Below, one piece after another: positions 34,023 through 43,054 of a stretch of 47,664 bases of DNA. Origin of the DNA: Pantoea eucrina (GTDB lineage Bacteria; Pseudomonadota; Gammaproteobacteria; Enterobacterales; Enterobacteriaceae); NCBI RefSeq assembly GCF_002095385.1, contig NZ_MIPP01000027.1, positions 1 to 47,664 on the forward strand. The letters run 5' to 3'. The translations under genes were made by a program, and so were the position numbers. Within the stretch, counting starts at the first letter, position 1; each line of letters opens with the position of its first letter. The notes under the pieces are model-generated. The model was not told the origin of the DNA and made no database searches. It saw only the letters and a program-made list of their open reading frames with translations.

Positions 34023-34961
34023 TTAATAGCCGCGCTGGCGATCCACGCGCCCCGGGGGCTGCTGCCCTTTTTCCAGCTGCTGAATGGCGCTGGCGATGGC
34101 GTCCATCGCCTGCTCCGGCAGCGTAATAGCGGCACTGTGGGGCGTGATGGTGACGTGCGGATGCTGCCAGAGCGCATCGTCCGCCGGCAGCGGCTCCTGC
34201 TGAAAGACATCCAGCGCGGCGGCGGCAAGTTGCCCGCTGTTAAGGGCTGCCAGCAGGTCCGCTTCAACCACGTGCGCGCCGCGCGCCAGGTTAAGAAAGT
34301 ATGCGCCGTGCGGCAGCGCGCGCAGGAAATCAGCGTTGATAAGATCGGTGGTTTCCGGCGTGGCGGGCAGCAGATCAATCACGACCTGGCAGCCGGCAAG
34401 GAAGTCGTGCAGCGCGGCGGCACCGTGGAAGGCGTGCACGCCAGGCAGGCTCTTCGGCGTGCGACTCCAGCAGCGCAGCGGGAATCCCCACTGCTGCAGG
34501 CTCTCCAGCACGCTGCGGCCCAGTACGCCCGCGCCAAGCACGCCAATGATGAAGGCGTCGCGCGCCGGCAGCGGCAGCGGCTGCCAGCAGTGCGCCTGCT
34601 GCTGGCGCTGATAGTCAGCAAAGCGGCGATACCAGCCCAGCACGCACCAGTTCGCGTACTCCTGCATCTGCTGTGCCATGCCGGTATCCTCGAGGCGATA
34701 CAGCGGCACCTGGGCGCTGAGCCTGTCAGGGTGCTGACGCTGCTGCTGCAGAAGTTCATCGACGCCCGCACCCATCGCGAACACTCCCTTCAGGCTTCGC
34801 TGCGCCAGCATCTCCACCGGCGGCGAACGTACAACGGCATAATCTGCACGGCCATTATCGCCTGGCTGCCACAACCGGATTTCCGCGTCCGGCAGCCGCC
34901 GGCCGAGGCCCGTGAGCCAGCGCTGCGCGTCCATTGACGGGTGATACCAGATAATCTTCAT
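34023..34961 (-). CDS. ghrA: Glyoxylate/hydroxypyruvate reductase A
   Basis: NADPH-dependent reductase of glyoxylate to glycolate and hydroxypyruvate to glycerate, in the D-2-hydroxyacid dehydrogenase family. The 312 residues match E. coli GhrA. Visible are the Rossmann motif IGVLGAGVLGRSVLESLQ, the catalytic Arg in LNLARGAHVVE, the Glu in DVFQQEPLP and the His in TPHSAAITLP. AAGGAGG lies directly upstream of the ATG. It is the first gene of ghrA-ycdX-ycdY and diverges from treA across about 200 bp. Confidence 0.95.
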   Translation of the reverse strand: MKIIWYHPSMDAQRWLTGLGRRLPDAEIRLWQPGDNGRADYAVVRSPPVEMLAQRSLKGVFAMGAGVDELLQQQRQHPDRLSAQVPLYRLEDTGMAQQMQEYANWCVLGWYRRFADYQRQQQAHCWQPLPLPARDAFIIGVLGAGVLGRSVLESLQQWGFPLRCWSRTPKSLPGVHAFHGAAALHDFLAGCQVVIDLLPATPETTDLINADFLRALPHGAYFLNLARGAHVVEADLLAALNSGQLAAAALDVFQQEPLPADDALWQHPHVTITPHSAAITLPEQAMDAIASAIQQLEKGQQPPGRVDRQRGY

Positions 34962-35165
34962 ACGCCTCCTTATTTTCTTTCAGCCTCCGGTAAACCGCGC
35001 GACGGAGCAAGTAAAAACCGTCAGCGGCAACAATTTCCCACGTAATTACCCGGCAGCGCTTCACATTTCCATCGCCCTGCAGCGCCAGCCAGCACGATAG
35101 CGACTAAAGTTGGTTGAGTGGTCAATACGTTAGCGCACCACGTTTTCGGACAAGGAGAAAAACCG

Positions 35166-36845
35166 ATGAGAAAAAATGTCATATTGATGCCCGCGCGCCT
35201 CTCTCTGCTGCTTACCACTGCCCTGCTGGCAACCAGCACGCTGGCCCATGCCGAAACCGGAAGCCGGATGCTGAGCCAGCAGCCGCAGCCGCCCGATGTA
35301 CGCCTGGGGCCGCTCTTCAGCGCCGTGCAGAAAGCGCAGTTCTATCCCGATCAGAAAACCTTTGCTGACGCGATCCCGAAATACGATCCCGCCTCGATTC
35401 TCGCTGACTGGCAGATGCAAAAGAAGCAGCGCAATTTCGATCTCAAACGCTTCGTTGACATGAACTTTACCCTGCCCAAAGAGCAGGATAAATATGTACC
35501 GCCCGCCGGGCAGAGCCTGCGTGAACATATCAACGGTCTGTGGCCGGTGCTGACGCGCAGCACGCCTGATGCCAGCCAGTATGATTCACTGCTGCCGCTG
35601 CCGAAGCCTTACGTTGTGCCGGGCGGACGTTTCCGCGAGGTCTATTACTGGGACAGCTATTTCACCATGCTGGGCCTGGCGGAAAGCGGTAACTGGGACC
35701 GCGTGCAGGATATGGTCGATAACTTTGCCACCGAACTCGATCGCTACGGGCATATCCCTAACGGCAACCGCAGCTATTATCTCAGCCGGTCACAGCCGCC
35801 GTTCTTTAGCCTGATGGTGGACCTGCTGGCCACGCATAAAGGCGATGAGGTTTACCGGCACTATCAGCCGCAGCTGCAGAAAGAGTATGACTACTGGATG
35901 GCTGACAGCGACAGCGTGGCGGCCGGTCACGCCAGCAAGCGGGTGGTAAAACTCTCCGATGGCACCCTGCTTAATCGCTACTGGGACGCACGCGACGTGC
36001 CGCGTACAGAATCCTGGCTGGACGATGTGAAGACGGCAGAAAAAACCCCGGAACGTGACAAACCGCAGCTCTGGCGCGATCTGCGCGCCGGCGCGGCGTC
36101 GGGCTGGGATTTCAGCTCGCGCTGGTTTACCGATGCGCATAATCTCGCTTCGATCCGCACCACAGCGCTGGTGCCGGTCGATCTCAACAGCCTGCTGTTT
36201 CATCTGGAGCAGACGCTGTCAAAATCAGCCAGGCTGGCAAAACAGGACGACCAGGCGAAAGCCTTTGCCGCGGCGGCAGAAAAACGCCAGGCCGCGATCA
36301 ATCGTTATCTGTGGGATGAGAAACAGGGCTGGTATGCTGATTACGATTTCAGTAAAAAACAGGTTCACAACCAGCTGACGGCGGCCGCTCTTTTCCCGCT
36401 CTATATGCAGCTGGCCGGAGATAAGCAAGCTGAACGTACCGCCTCTGCAGTTGAAAAACAGCTGCTTAAACCTGGTGGTCTGGTGACAACCACGGTCAAT
36501 AATGGCCAGCAGTGGGATGCGCCTAATGGCTGGGCTCCGCTGCAGTGGGTAGCGGTAGAGGGGCTGGAGCATTATAACCAGCCGCAGCTGGCACGACAGA
36601 TTGGCCAGCGCTTTCTGCAAAACGTCCAGCAGACCTATGACAAAGAGCATAAGCTGGTAGAAAAATATGTGGTTGAGGGCGCGCAGCTGGGCGGTGGCGG
36701 CGGTGGCGAATATCCGCTGCAGGATGGCTTTGGCTGGACCAACGGCGTGACGCTGATGCTGCTGGATAAATATTGCCCGAAAGAAAAAACCTGTAACAGC
36801 GCCAGTGATATCCCTGATATGCCGGCGCTGCAGCGCGCGAATTAA
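35166..36845 (+). CDS. treA: Periplasmic trehalase
   Basis: Hydrolyses trehalose to two glucose outside the inner membrane, letting cells use trehalose at high osmolarity. The 559-residue protein has a Sec signal peptide (basic [13 protein letters not shown], a hydrophobic stretch to about 27, cleavage after AHA at about residue 29). It carries the glycosyl hydrolase 37 signatures [15 protein letters not shown] and [13 protein letters not shown], and a [19 protein letters not shown] segment near the C-terminus. I chose the ATG at 35166 with AAGGAG eight bases upstream. It complements otsBA at the other end of the window and ends at a shared terminator with ymgE. Confidence 0.96.
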   Translation: MRKNVILMPARLSLLLTTALLATSTLAHAETGSRMLSQQPQPPDVRLGPLFSAVQKAQFYPDQKTFADAIPKYDPASILADWQMQKKQRNFDLKRFVDMNFTLPKEQDKYVPPAGQSLREHINGLWPVLTRSTPDASQYDSLLPLPKPYVVPGGRFREVYYWDSYFTMLGLAESGNWDRVQDMVDNFATELDRYGHIPNGNRSYYLSRSQPPFFSLMVDLLATHKGDEVYRHYQPQLQKEYDYWMADSDSVAAGHASKRVVKLSDGTLLNRYWDARDVPRTESWLDDVKTAEKTPERDKPQLWRDLRAGAASGWDFSSRWFTDAHNLASIRTTALVPVDLNSLLFHLEQTLSKSARLAKQDDQAKAFAAAAEKRQAAINRYLWDEKQGWYADYDFSKKQVHNQLTAAALFPLYMQLAGDKQAERTASAVEKQLLKPGGLVTTTVNNGQQWDAPNGWAPLQWVAVEGLEHYNQPQLARQIGQRFLQNVQQTYDKEHKLVEKYVVEGAQLGGGGGGEYPLQDGFGWTNGVTLMLLDKYCPKEKTCNSASDIPDMPALQRAN

Positions 36846-36865
36846 TTTCGCACCGGCTACAGCCG

Positions 36866-36901
36866 AAAAAAAACCGCAGCCCCGGGGCCGCGGTTTTTTT
36901 T
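36866..36901. terminator. Bidirectional terminator between treA and ymgE
   Basis: A GC-rich stem (AACCGC.../...GCGGTT around CCCCGGGG) flanked by eight A on the left and nine T on the right, so it works on both strands. It serves convergent treA (+) and ymgE (-). Confidence 0.9.
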
Positions 36902-36913
36902 ATGCGGGCAGAA

Positions 36914-37162
36914 TTAACTGCGCACTTTACGGTAGATAAACAGCACGACAATGGCGCCGATCACCGCGACAACAAAGCTGCCGAAGTTGAACCCGTCAAC
37001 TCTGCCAAAACCAAACAGGGTACTGATCCAGCCGCCGACAACCGCACCGATAATACCCAGTACCACGGTCAGGATAAAGCCGCCGCCATCTTTACCTGGC
37101 ATAATCCACTTAGCGAGAATACCGGCGATCAGACCAAAAATAATCCATGAAAGAATACCCAT
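36914..37162 (-). CDS. ymgE: GlsB/YeaQ/YmgE-family small membrane protein
   Basis: An 82-residue, almost entirely hydrophobic protein with three predicted helices: ILSWIIFGLIAGILAKWIM, GGFILTVVLGIIGAVVGGWI and FGSFVVAVIGAIVVLFIYRK. The family (transglycosylase-associated protein domain) is stress-induced and of unknown biochemical role. Its glycine zipper pattern is clear. It lies next to treA and ycgR as in E. coli. The upstream AGGAG-like SD is visible (plus-strand GCTCCTT). Confidence 0.92.
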   Translation of the reverse strand: MGILSWIIFGLIAGILAKWIMPGKDGGGFILTVVLGIIGAVVGGWISTLFGFGRVDGFNFGSFVVAVIGAIVVLFIYRKVRS

Positions 37163-37333
37163 TTGTTGCTCCTTACGTTATGAATCAAGGTGTTCACTGC
37201 GATAAGTATAGACGGGATTTTTTTCCCTGCAGCGCGACTGCCGCTTTAATCATCAGCCAGCCGCTAAAGCTTCAGAGCGTTACGCCGATAATCGTCGCAT
37301 AACGATGATAAGCGCAGCAGCGGGGAGCAGGAT

Positions 37334-38065
37334 GTGAAAGATGCCGATAACGAACAGTATCTCAAGCGGGGTACGTTAGCGGTCTTGAATGTGATGAGGG
37401 ATCTGTCGCGCTACCAAACTCCGCTAATGGTGACCTTTAATCGCGGGCAGTTTATCAGCCGCCTGCTGGTTGCCGATGAGGAGTGCATCATTTTCGATCT
37501 GGGCAGCAATGCGCTGAGCAATGAGTGGGTGCTGGAGAGTCCCGACTTCAGCGTCTGCGCCGAAACCTACGGCGCCAAAATTGAGTTCACCCTCGCTGCC
37601 CTGACGCTGGTTGAATATGAAGGCTTACCCGCATTCAGCGCACCGCTGCCGGCGTGCGCCTGGCAAATCCAGCGCCGCGAATTTTTCCGCATCAACGCCC
37701 CGCTGGAGCCGGTTTTCTGGTGTTACACCCGGTGGCCGGACGGCAGCCAGGCGCGCTTTCGCCTGCAGGATCTTTCGCTGGGCGGGGTCGGGGTATTGCC
37801 GGAAGGGCCGCTGCCGGAGGGCCTTACCCGGGGGGATAAGTTCAGCCAGCTGCGGGTTGAGCTGGGCGAATTTGGTCAGTTTGAGGTTACCGCAGAGCTG
37901 CTGCATATTGGCGAGCGCAGCGTAGTCCGTAAAGGCGAAGCCTGCGTAATACCGCGGCTGAGCTTTCGTTTCACTGCCATTGAACCCGTGCAGGAGCGTC
38001 AGCTGCAGCAGGTGATCTTCGCGCTTGAACGGCTGGCACGCGATAAGGCGAGCCGCTTTCAGTAA
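37334..38065 (+). CDS. ycgR: Flagellar brake protein YcgR (PilZ, c-di-GMP effector)
   Basis: YcgR binds cyclic di-GMP and slows the flagellar motor. The 243-residue protein has an N-terminal YcgR domain (to about 108) and a C-terminal PilZ domain. Both parts of the c-di-GMP motif are present, RxxxR at R115-R119 (QRREFFR) and D146xS148xxG151 (DLSLGG). The start is GTG with GGAG six bases upstream. An ATG two bases earlier is followed at once by a stop. In E. coli it is part of the flagellar regulon through FlhDC and FliA, which links it to the other end of this window. Confidence 0.95.
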   Translation: MKDADNEQYLKRGTLAVLNVMRDLSRYQTPLMVTFNRGQFISRLLVADEECIIFDLGSNALSNEWVLESPDFSVCAETYGAKIEFTLAALTLVEYEGLPAFSAPLPACAWQIQRREFFRINAPLEPVFWCYTRWPDGSQARFRLQDLSLGGVGVLPEGPLPEGLTRGDKFSQLRVELGEFGQFEVTAELLHIGERSVVRKGEACVIPRLSFRFTAIEPVQERQLQQVIFALERLARDKASRFQ

Positions 38066-38154
38066 CTGCCGTTACGCCTGCAGGATATCTCAGACAGGCT
38101 ATGCTTCTCCTTGCCCTTTATTTTAACCAGCGCCCGGCAAGGAGAAACTCCCCC

Positions 38155-39282
38155 ATGGAAAACTGGCTTTCAGCCTCTGGCTGGCAACGCATTTTTCTTA
38201 ATCAAACCGTCTGGATCAACAGCGCCATCATCCTCTTTGGCACCCTTATTGTCTGGTGGCTGTTGCGCACCGCTATCCGCTTTGTTTCGAATCGTATCGC
38301 CCGCTACAGCGAACAGCGCCATGTGCGTTTCACTGCCATTCTTGTTGAGATCCTGCGCAGCACCAGCCAGTCGCTGCTGCTGATCTTCTCACTGCTGATT
38401 TCGCTGAAGTTTGCGGACCTGCCGGCCAACTGGAGCGTGGCGATTGCCCACAGCTGGTTCCTCGCGCTGATTTTGCAGTTCACGCTGTGGATCGACTGCG
38501 GCATCCGTTTATGGCTGAAAAGCATGCTGCGCGATCCGCTGCACGTACGTAATCCGGTCACCACCGTGATCCTCGGCATTCTGCTGCGAGTGGTGGTATG
38601 GGTAATGATGCTGCTGGCGATCCTCTCCAACATGGGCATCGACATTACCGCACTGGTGGCCAGTTTAGGCGTCGGCGGTATCGCCATTGCGCTGGCGATT
38701 CAGACCGTGCTGAGCGATGTGTTTGCGTCGCTGGCGATCGGCTTTGATAAACCGTTTGAGCACGGTGATTTTATTGTATTCGGCGATATTGCGGGTTCCA
38801 TTGAGCACATCGGCCTGAAAACCACGCGTCTGCGCAGCCTCGGCGGCGAACAGATTGTCTGCTCAAACACCATTCTGTTACAGCAGACGATCCACAACTA
38901 CAAACGGATGCAGCAGCGGCGCATCGTGTTTAAGTTCGGCATTAACTACGGTACGCCGGCGGAGAAAGTGCGGCAGATTGGCGGCATGGTGAAAACGATT
39001 ATCGAAGGCGTGCCCGACACCCGTTTTGACCGGGCGCACTTTCTCTCGTTTGATGAGTCGCAGCTGACGTTTGAAGTGGTCTATTTCGTGCTGAGCGCGG
39101 ATTACAATGTTTATATGGATATTCAGCAGGAGATTAACCTGCAGCTGATGGCGCAGCTGGAGCAGAAGCAGATCCGCTTCGCCTTCCCGATGCGCCGCGT
39201 CGAGTTTACCGGTGGGGTACTGCCGCGTATCAATCTCAGCGATGCGTCCAACGAAGCACCGGCACAGAGTGCGCAGCGCTAA
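38155..39282 (+). CDS. MscS-family mechanosensitive channel
   Basis: A 375-residue inner-membrane protein. About four to five helices precede the MscS pore helix, which is marked by GIDITALVASLGVGGIAIALAI at about residues 160-182. The beta domain follows (FVSSLAIGF-like FASLAIGFDKPFEHGDFIVF, then SIEHIGLKTTRLRS and the alpha-beta C-terminal part with FGINYGTPAEKVRQI). The ATG at 38155 is preferred (AAGGAG eleven bases upstream). The channel should open on hypo-osmotic shock or transport small solutes. It is not clearly one of the named E. coli paralogues. It is convergent with emtA. Confidence 0.9.
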   Translation: MENWLSASGWQRIFLNQTVWINSAIILFGTLIVWWLLRTAIRFVSNRIARYSEQRHVRFTAILVEILRSTSQSLLLIFSLLISLKFADLPANWSVAIAHSWFLALILQFTLWIDCGIRLWLKSMLRDPLHVRNPVTTVILGILLRVVVWVMMLLAILSNMGIDITALVASLGVGGIAIALAIQTVLSDVFASLAIGFDKPFEHGDFIVFGDIAGSIEHIGLKTTRLRSLGGEQIVCSNTILLQQTIHNYKRMQQRRIVFKFGINYGTPAEKVRQIGGMVKTIIEGVPDTRFDRAHFLSFDESQLTFEVVYFVLSADYNVYMDIQQEINLQLMAQLEQKQIRFAFPMRRVEFTGGVLPRINLSDASNEAPAQSAQR

Positions 39283-39297
39283 GCTGCGCACCGCGCG

Positions 39298-39927
39298 CTA
39301 GCCAATTGTGCGGTAGGCGGTGGTCACTTTCCACAGATAGCGCGGTGCCTGCGCGGCCGGATGTTTGTTTTGCACGTGCTGGTAAAACTCATCCGGCGAC
39401 ATCGCGTTAATCATCGCAATGGCGCGGTCGCGGTCGCGTGAGAAGGTGCGCAGTAGCGCACCGGCTCCATTGGCATAGGAGACAATGGTGGCGTAGCGCA
39501 GCGTCAGCGGATCGCGGATACCGGCCAGCGCCGACTCCTGCAGAATACGCAGATAGGCGACCCCGATATCGATGTTTTTAGCCGGATCGCGCAGCTCGGC
39601 CGTTGAGGGCTGCCCGTGACGGCCCTGCACGCGATAGACTTCGCGCCCTGCCGTCGAGGCTTTGATCTGCATCAGACCCACCGCGTTAGAGCGGCTTACT
39701 GCAGCAGGATTACCGCCCGATTCGACACTGATAATGGCGCTGATTAACTTCTCATCAACGCCATAATGAGTGGCAGCATCTTCTGTAAACAGCGCCCAGG
39801 CATCATTAATTTTTGAGGGCGGAGCCTGAGTGAGAGGCGTATTGCGCTCAGGCACTCTGGGTTTTTCCGGTTCACTGGCACAGCCTGCCAGCAGTAAAGC
39901 AGAGAGCATAAGTAGTCGAAATTTCAC
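39298..39927 (-). CDS. emtA: Membrane-bound endo-type lytic murein transglycosylase
   Basis: A 209-residue outer-membrane lipoprotein with a lipobox (LLAGC, C16) that cleaves peptidoglycan internally, forming 1,6-anhydro ends. The SLT domain shows the catalytic Glu, E69, in AIISVESGGNPAAVSRSNAV, then GLMQIKAST and the typical IVSYANGAGALLRTFS and PDEFYQHV segments. It is similar to E. coli EmtA (MltE). It diverges from ldcA, the same pairing as in E. coli, so peptidoglycan turnover and recycling genes sit together. Confidence 0.93.
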   Translation of the reverse strand: MKFRLLMLSALLLAGCASEPEKPRVPERNTPLTQAPPSKINDAWALFTEDAATHYGVDEKLISAIISVESGGNPAAVSRSNAVGLMQIKASTAGREVYRVQGRHGQPSTAELRDPAKNIDIGVAYLRILQESALAGIRDPLTLRYATIVSYANGAGALLRTFSRDRDRAIAMINAMSPDEFYQHVQNKHPAAQAPRYLWKVTTAYRTIG

Positions 39928-40091
39928 TGTTTTTCAGGTTCCGCTATAAGAGAGGCGCAGGCTATCATAGCCATGACGGCCGGCAGTAAAATTACCGTTA
40001 TTCTGAAAATGACAAAATTCATTTTGCTGTCGTGACGCCGTTCACGCAGTTTGTCACTATGCACACTTAAGCAGAGAGCAGGAAAAGCGCA

Positions 40092-41015
40092 ATGCACCCA
40101 GCCCGTTCCTTTCGTTTAATCGCCCCTTCTGGCTATTGCCACAACCAGGATGCTGCCCGGCGCGGCATTGAGCGGCTTCAGCATGCAGGCCACCGGGTGG
40201 AGAATGGCGCAGTGGTTGCCCGCCGCTTTCAGCGCTTTGCCGGTACGGACGCAGAACGTCTGGCGGATATCAATGCGCTGGCTGCATCAGACCCGCTGCC
40301 GGACATTATTCTGGCAGTGCGCGGTGGCTACGGTGCGACCCGCCTGCTGGACAAGCTGGATTACCGCGGTATCGCGCAGCGTCTCAGCAGTGAGCCAGTC
40401 GCGCTGTGCGGCCACAGTGACTTTACCGCTATTCAGCTGGCGCTGCTGGCGCAGACCGGCCTGATAAGCTTCAGCGGCCCGATGCTGGCCGGTAATTTCG
40501 GCGCGGATCCCGTTTCAGCGTTTACCGAACACCATTTCTGGCAGGCCATTTCCTCTCCGGAACTGAGAGTAAACTGGCAGAGTGAAAGCCCGGACTGCGG
40601 CAGCTGGCAGGGCTGCCTGTGGGGCGGTAACCTGGCGATGATCTGCGCGCTGGTTGGTACGCCGTGGCTGCCGCAGATTGAAGGCGGCATTCTGGTGATT
40701 GAAGATGTCAATGAACATCCGTTTCGCATCGAGCGCATGCTGCTGCAGCTGCAGCAGTGCGGCATTCTGGCGCGTCAGCAGGCGATTATTACCGGTAGTT
40801 TTACCAGTACCTCCCTCAGCGCCTATGATAACGGCTTCGGTTTCGACACTGTCTGGCAGCGCCTGCGCGATGAGTATCAGCTGCCGGTGATAAGCGATCT
40901 GGCGTTTGGACATGCGCCTGATACCGTCACGCTGCCGCTGGGTGCGCATGCTACGCTTGATATGAGTGCCGGTAACGCGCGGCTCAGCATCACCGGACAT
41001 CCGGTGCTGCGATAA
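40092..41015 (+). CDS. ldcA: Murein tetrapeptide L,D-carboxypeptidase
   Basis: LdcA removes the terminal D-Ala from recycled murein tetrapeptides in the cytoplasm. The 307-residue S66-family protein shows DIILAVRGGYGATRLLDKLD, the nucleophile in LCGHSDFTAI (S109), the acidic catalytic residue region LVIEDVNEHPFRIERML, and the His in DLAFGHAPD. The ATG at 40092 follows AGAGCAGGAAAAGCGCA, a passable SD. It diverges from emtA. The product ends 24 bp before the next gene, an MBL-fold protein, so the two may be cotranscribed. Confidence 0.94.
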   Translation: MHPARSFRLIAPSGYCHNQDAARRGIERLQHAGHRVENGAVVARRFQRFAGTDAERLADINALAASDPLPDIILAVRGGYGATRLLDKLDYRGIAQRLSSEPVALCGHSDFTAIQLALLAQTGLISFSGPMLAGNFGADPVSAFTEHHFWQAISSPELRVNWQSESPDCGSWQGCLWGGNLAMICALVGTPWLPQIEGGILVIEDVNEHPFRIERMLLQLQQCGILARQQAIITGSFTSTSLSAYDNGFGFDTVWQRLRDEYQLPVISDLAFGHAPDTVTLPLGAHATLDMSAGNARLSITGHPVLR

Positions 41016-41038
41016 TATGACATGCAGGAGATCGCCCT

Positions 41039-41701
41039 CTGAAGCCGCTTTATGAAGACTTATGGATCTCCACACCGGAATTTCCCGCTGAAGAGACCGC
41101 TAATGACCTGATGATGCATGGCTTTATGCTGCGGCATCCGCGCGGCAACCTGCTGATTGGCCGGGTTGAGAATCCGCTTGATCATGAGTTTCTGGCAGAG
41201 GCGGGTGGCGTTATTCGTCACTATCTTACGCACTGGCATGAGGCGGCGCCGGGAGCACGGCTTATTCAGCAGCGCTTCAGCAGTGCGCTTTACTGCCACA
41301 GCCGCTCGCTGGGGCCGGTTAGCCTGGTGGTTGAGCCGGATGAAACCTTTACCCGCAGGGAGGTGCATTTTGGCGACTTCCATCTGCTGCCAACGCCCGG
41401 CCATACGCCGGGCAGCAGCAGCTATCTTTACCACTCTCCGCTCGGGCAGACCTATCTGTTTGTCGGCGACACCCTCACCTGCGACTACAACCGCTGGATC
41501 AGCGTGCTCAAGCCTGACAGTAATCCTGCCGAGCTGCAGCAGTCGCTGGAACTCTACCGCACGCTGCGACCCGATGTGGTGCTGATGAGCACCACGCGGG
41601 GTCACCTTTCATGGGTAAAGACAGACCTGTCCGGCTGGCTGGCAGCGATTGACGAAGCGGAGCAGTCGCCACTGGATCTGCGGCAGCAGCCGCTGCTGTA
41701 G
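41039..41701 (+). CDS. MBL-fold hydrolase-like protein, probable CTG start
   Basis: A metallo-beta-lactamase-fold protein of 220 residues if it starts at CTG 41039 (read M-KPLYEDLWISTPEFPAEE). Typical segments are GGVIRHYLTHWHEAAPGARL, FHLLPTPGHTPGSSSYLY and LFVGDTLTCDYNRW. The first metal motif has HWHEAA rather than HxHxDH, so metal binding may be altered. AGGAG is eight bases before the CTG. The first ATG (41111) has no SD and would cut into the conserved N-terminal part, and no GTG or TTG is available in between. A six-codon frame from ATG 41022 ends at TGA overlapping the CTG, which would allow re-initiation. The substrate is unknown. Confidence 0.75.
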   Translation: MKPLYEDLWISTPEFPAEETANDLMMHGFMLRHPRGNLLIGRVENPLDHEFLAEAGGVIRHYLTHWHEAAPGARLIQQRFSSALYCHSRSLGPVSLVVEPDETFTRREVHFGDFHLLPTPGHTPGSSSYLYHSPLGQTYLFVGDTLTCDYNRWISVLKPDSNPAELQQSLELYRTLRPDVVLMSTTRGHLSWVKTDLSGWLAAIDEAEQSPLDLRQQPLL

Positions 41702-42115
41702 TCAGAGAGCTTTGGTGAGATAGTGGCGCTGATGATGGCGCGGATAGTTATTCAGGCTGAACCGGAGCTGATAACCCTGTTTTTCATAGAACGGACGCGC
41801 CTGAAAGCTTGCCGTATCCACCTGCGCATAGACGCAACCCCGCGCCCGCGCTTCGTTCTCTGCTGCCGTTATCAGCCGGGTGCCGGCCCCCTGCCCGCGC
41901 AGCGCGTCACTGACCCACAGCATGTCGATACGCAGCCAGTTACCGCAGGTTGATCCTGTCAGGCCTGCTATTTTCCCGCCGTCTGCATCATGAATAAACA
42001 CGCCCAGCACTTGGATCTCGCTGACGTCAATAAAGCGGCTGTTGAACGCGTTAAGACCCTGTCTGATATCGTCGAGATCCTGCGCAGTAACGCTGTCAGT
42101 AACGCTGAGTGACAT
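41702..42115 (-). CDS. GNAT-family N-acetyltransferase
   Basis: A 137-residue GNAT protein, MSLSVTDSVTAQDLDDIRQG..., with IAGLTGSTCGNWLRIDMLWV and the acetyl-CoA motif LRGQGAGTRLITAAENEARARG (R-G-Q-G-A-G), then YAQVDTASFQARPFYEKQGY. This arrangement resembles the small, tandem-motif acetyltransferases often annotated as YhbS or PhnO-like. The substrate is unknown. The ATG at 42115 has AGGA eight bases upstream. A longer upstream frame would run through the preceding gene. Its stop directly abuts the stop of the MBL-fold gene on the other strand. Confidence 0.85.
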   Translation of the reverse strand: MSLSVTDSVTAQDLDDIRQGLNAFNSRFIDVSEIQVLGVFIHDADGGKIAGLTGSTCGNWLRIDMLWVSDALRGQGAGTRLITAAENEARARGCVYAQVDTASFQARPFYEKQGYQLRFSLNNYPRHHQRHYLTKAL

Positions 42116-42134
42116 GGTGTTGTTCCTGTCGGTG

Positions 42135-42518
42135 TTAAGAAGAGGCGTGCTGACGATCGTCATAACGATCGAGAGAGACGATGGCGGCATCGCGCTTCAC
42201 TGAACGCTGACAGGGAACCAGTTTGTCGCTCTGCGCATAAACAAAAAAGGTTTCACCGCTCTCTTTATTGATGACCAGCCGGTCGCCGTTGCGGAACCGC
42301 GTGATGGCAACGCTGTCGCCCCCTTCAAGGTGGAAACGCTGTTGTCCGGCGGCCACCTGAAAATGCCGCTTCGGCCACATCAGCGTGCTGAGCCCGTAAC
42401 TGGCGCGGGATACCGTCATCGTGGCCCGCCCCGGACAGGTGATCTGAAATTCACTTTCGCTCCATGCCGGCGCAATCTGACAGGCCAGCAGGCCCGCGGC
42501 TATAACCAGAATTTTCAT
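42135..42518 (-). CDS. Small secreted protein of unknown function
   Basis: A 127-residue protein with a Sec signal peptide (MKILVIAAGLLACQIAPAWS, cleavage after about residue 20). The mature part begins ESEFQITCPGRATMTVSRAS and looks beta-rich, with two cysteines (one in CPG, one in VPCQ), probably paired in the periplasm. The tail is basic. It lies 19 bp upstream of the GNAT gene on the same strand, so the two may form an operon. No family recognised. The pattern C-P-G ... YAQ ... C is shared loosely with the lipoprotein at 43055. Confidence 0.65.
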   Translation of the reverse strand: MKILVIAAGLLACQIAPAWSESEFQITCPGRATMTVSRASYGLSTLMWPKRHFQVAAGQQRFHLEGGDSVAITRFRNGDRLVINKESGETFFVYAQSDKLVPCQRSVKRDAAIVSLDRYDDRQHASS

Positions 42519-42640
42519 GCTGTTTTTCGCCTGAGTGTGATGTAAAGGTTCGCAGGGTAACATAGCGGGAAGCAGATTAATGCATGGCGTGCCGTACATC
42601 AGAGCGGGCGCGCCGAACATCTACATAGTAATAAAGCAGA

Positions 42641-42663
42641 AACAAAGCCGATATTGCATCGGC
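42641..42663 (-). terminator. Probable terminator after the small gene at 42671
   Basis: On the minus strand a 6-bp stem GCCGAT/ATCGGC with a five-base loop is followed by TTTGTTT, eight bases after the stop of the 59-residue gene. Confidence 0.6.
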
Positions 42664-42670
42664 CTGAAGC

Positions 42671-42850
42671 TTACTCTGCGGCCACCTGAGCGGCCACCAG
42701 CATCAATGCCAGTCCGGCATCTTCTGGATCGAATTTATGCATCACATCGTGGATCGCCGTAACACAGTTTATGACCTGTTTTTTCTTATCGGCGTCCAGC
42801 TGATCTATCGCCTGCTGAAGAATCATTAAGCTGGCTTCTTCTTCTCTCAT
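42671..42850 (-). CDS. Small helical protein of unknown function
   Basis: A 59-residue protein starting MREEEASLMILQQAIDQLDA. It is helical throughout, with heptad-like Leu/Ile spacing and a DAGLALMLVAAQVAAE tail. AGGG is seven bases upstream of the ATG and a terminator follows. Its features suggest a small dimeric regulator or partner protein. No family is recognised. Good SD, own terminator and normal codon use support a real gene. Confidence 0.7.
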   Translation of the reverse strand: MREEEASLMILQQAIDQLDADKKKQVINCVTAIHDVMHKFDPEDAGLALMLVAAQVAAE

Positions 42851-43054
42851 TCAATTACCCTGTCTTTTTCCTGTCTGGTGCACTGCGCTGGCAAGAATAC
42901 CGTTTATCTGCTACCAAAGTCACCCCTTTACCTGCTTACCGCTTAACAGTTAAACAAAATGCAAATGGGAAGTGCAGCCAGACCTGCTATGCTCATATAA
43001 GCGATACGCGTTATCGGGCCACTGTCAGACAGGGAAAGAACCAGGAACAGGACC

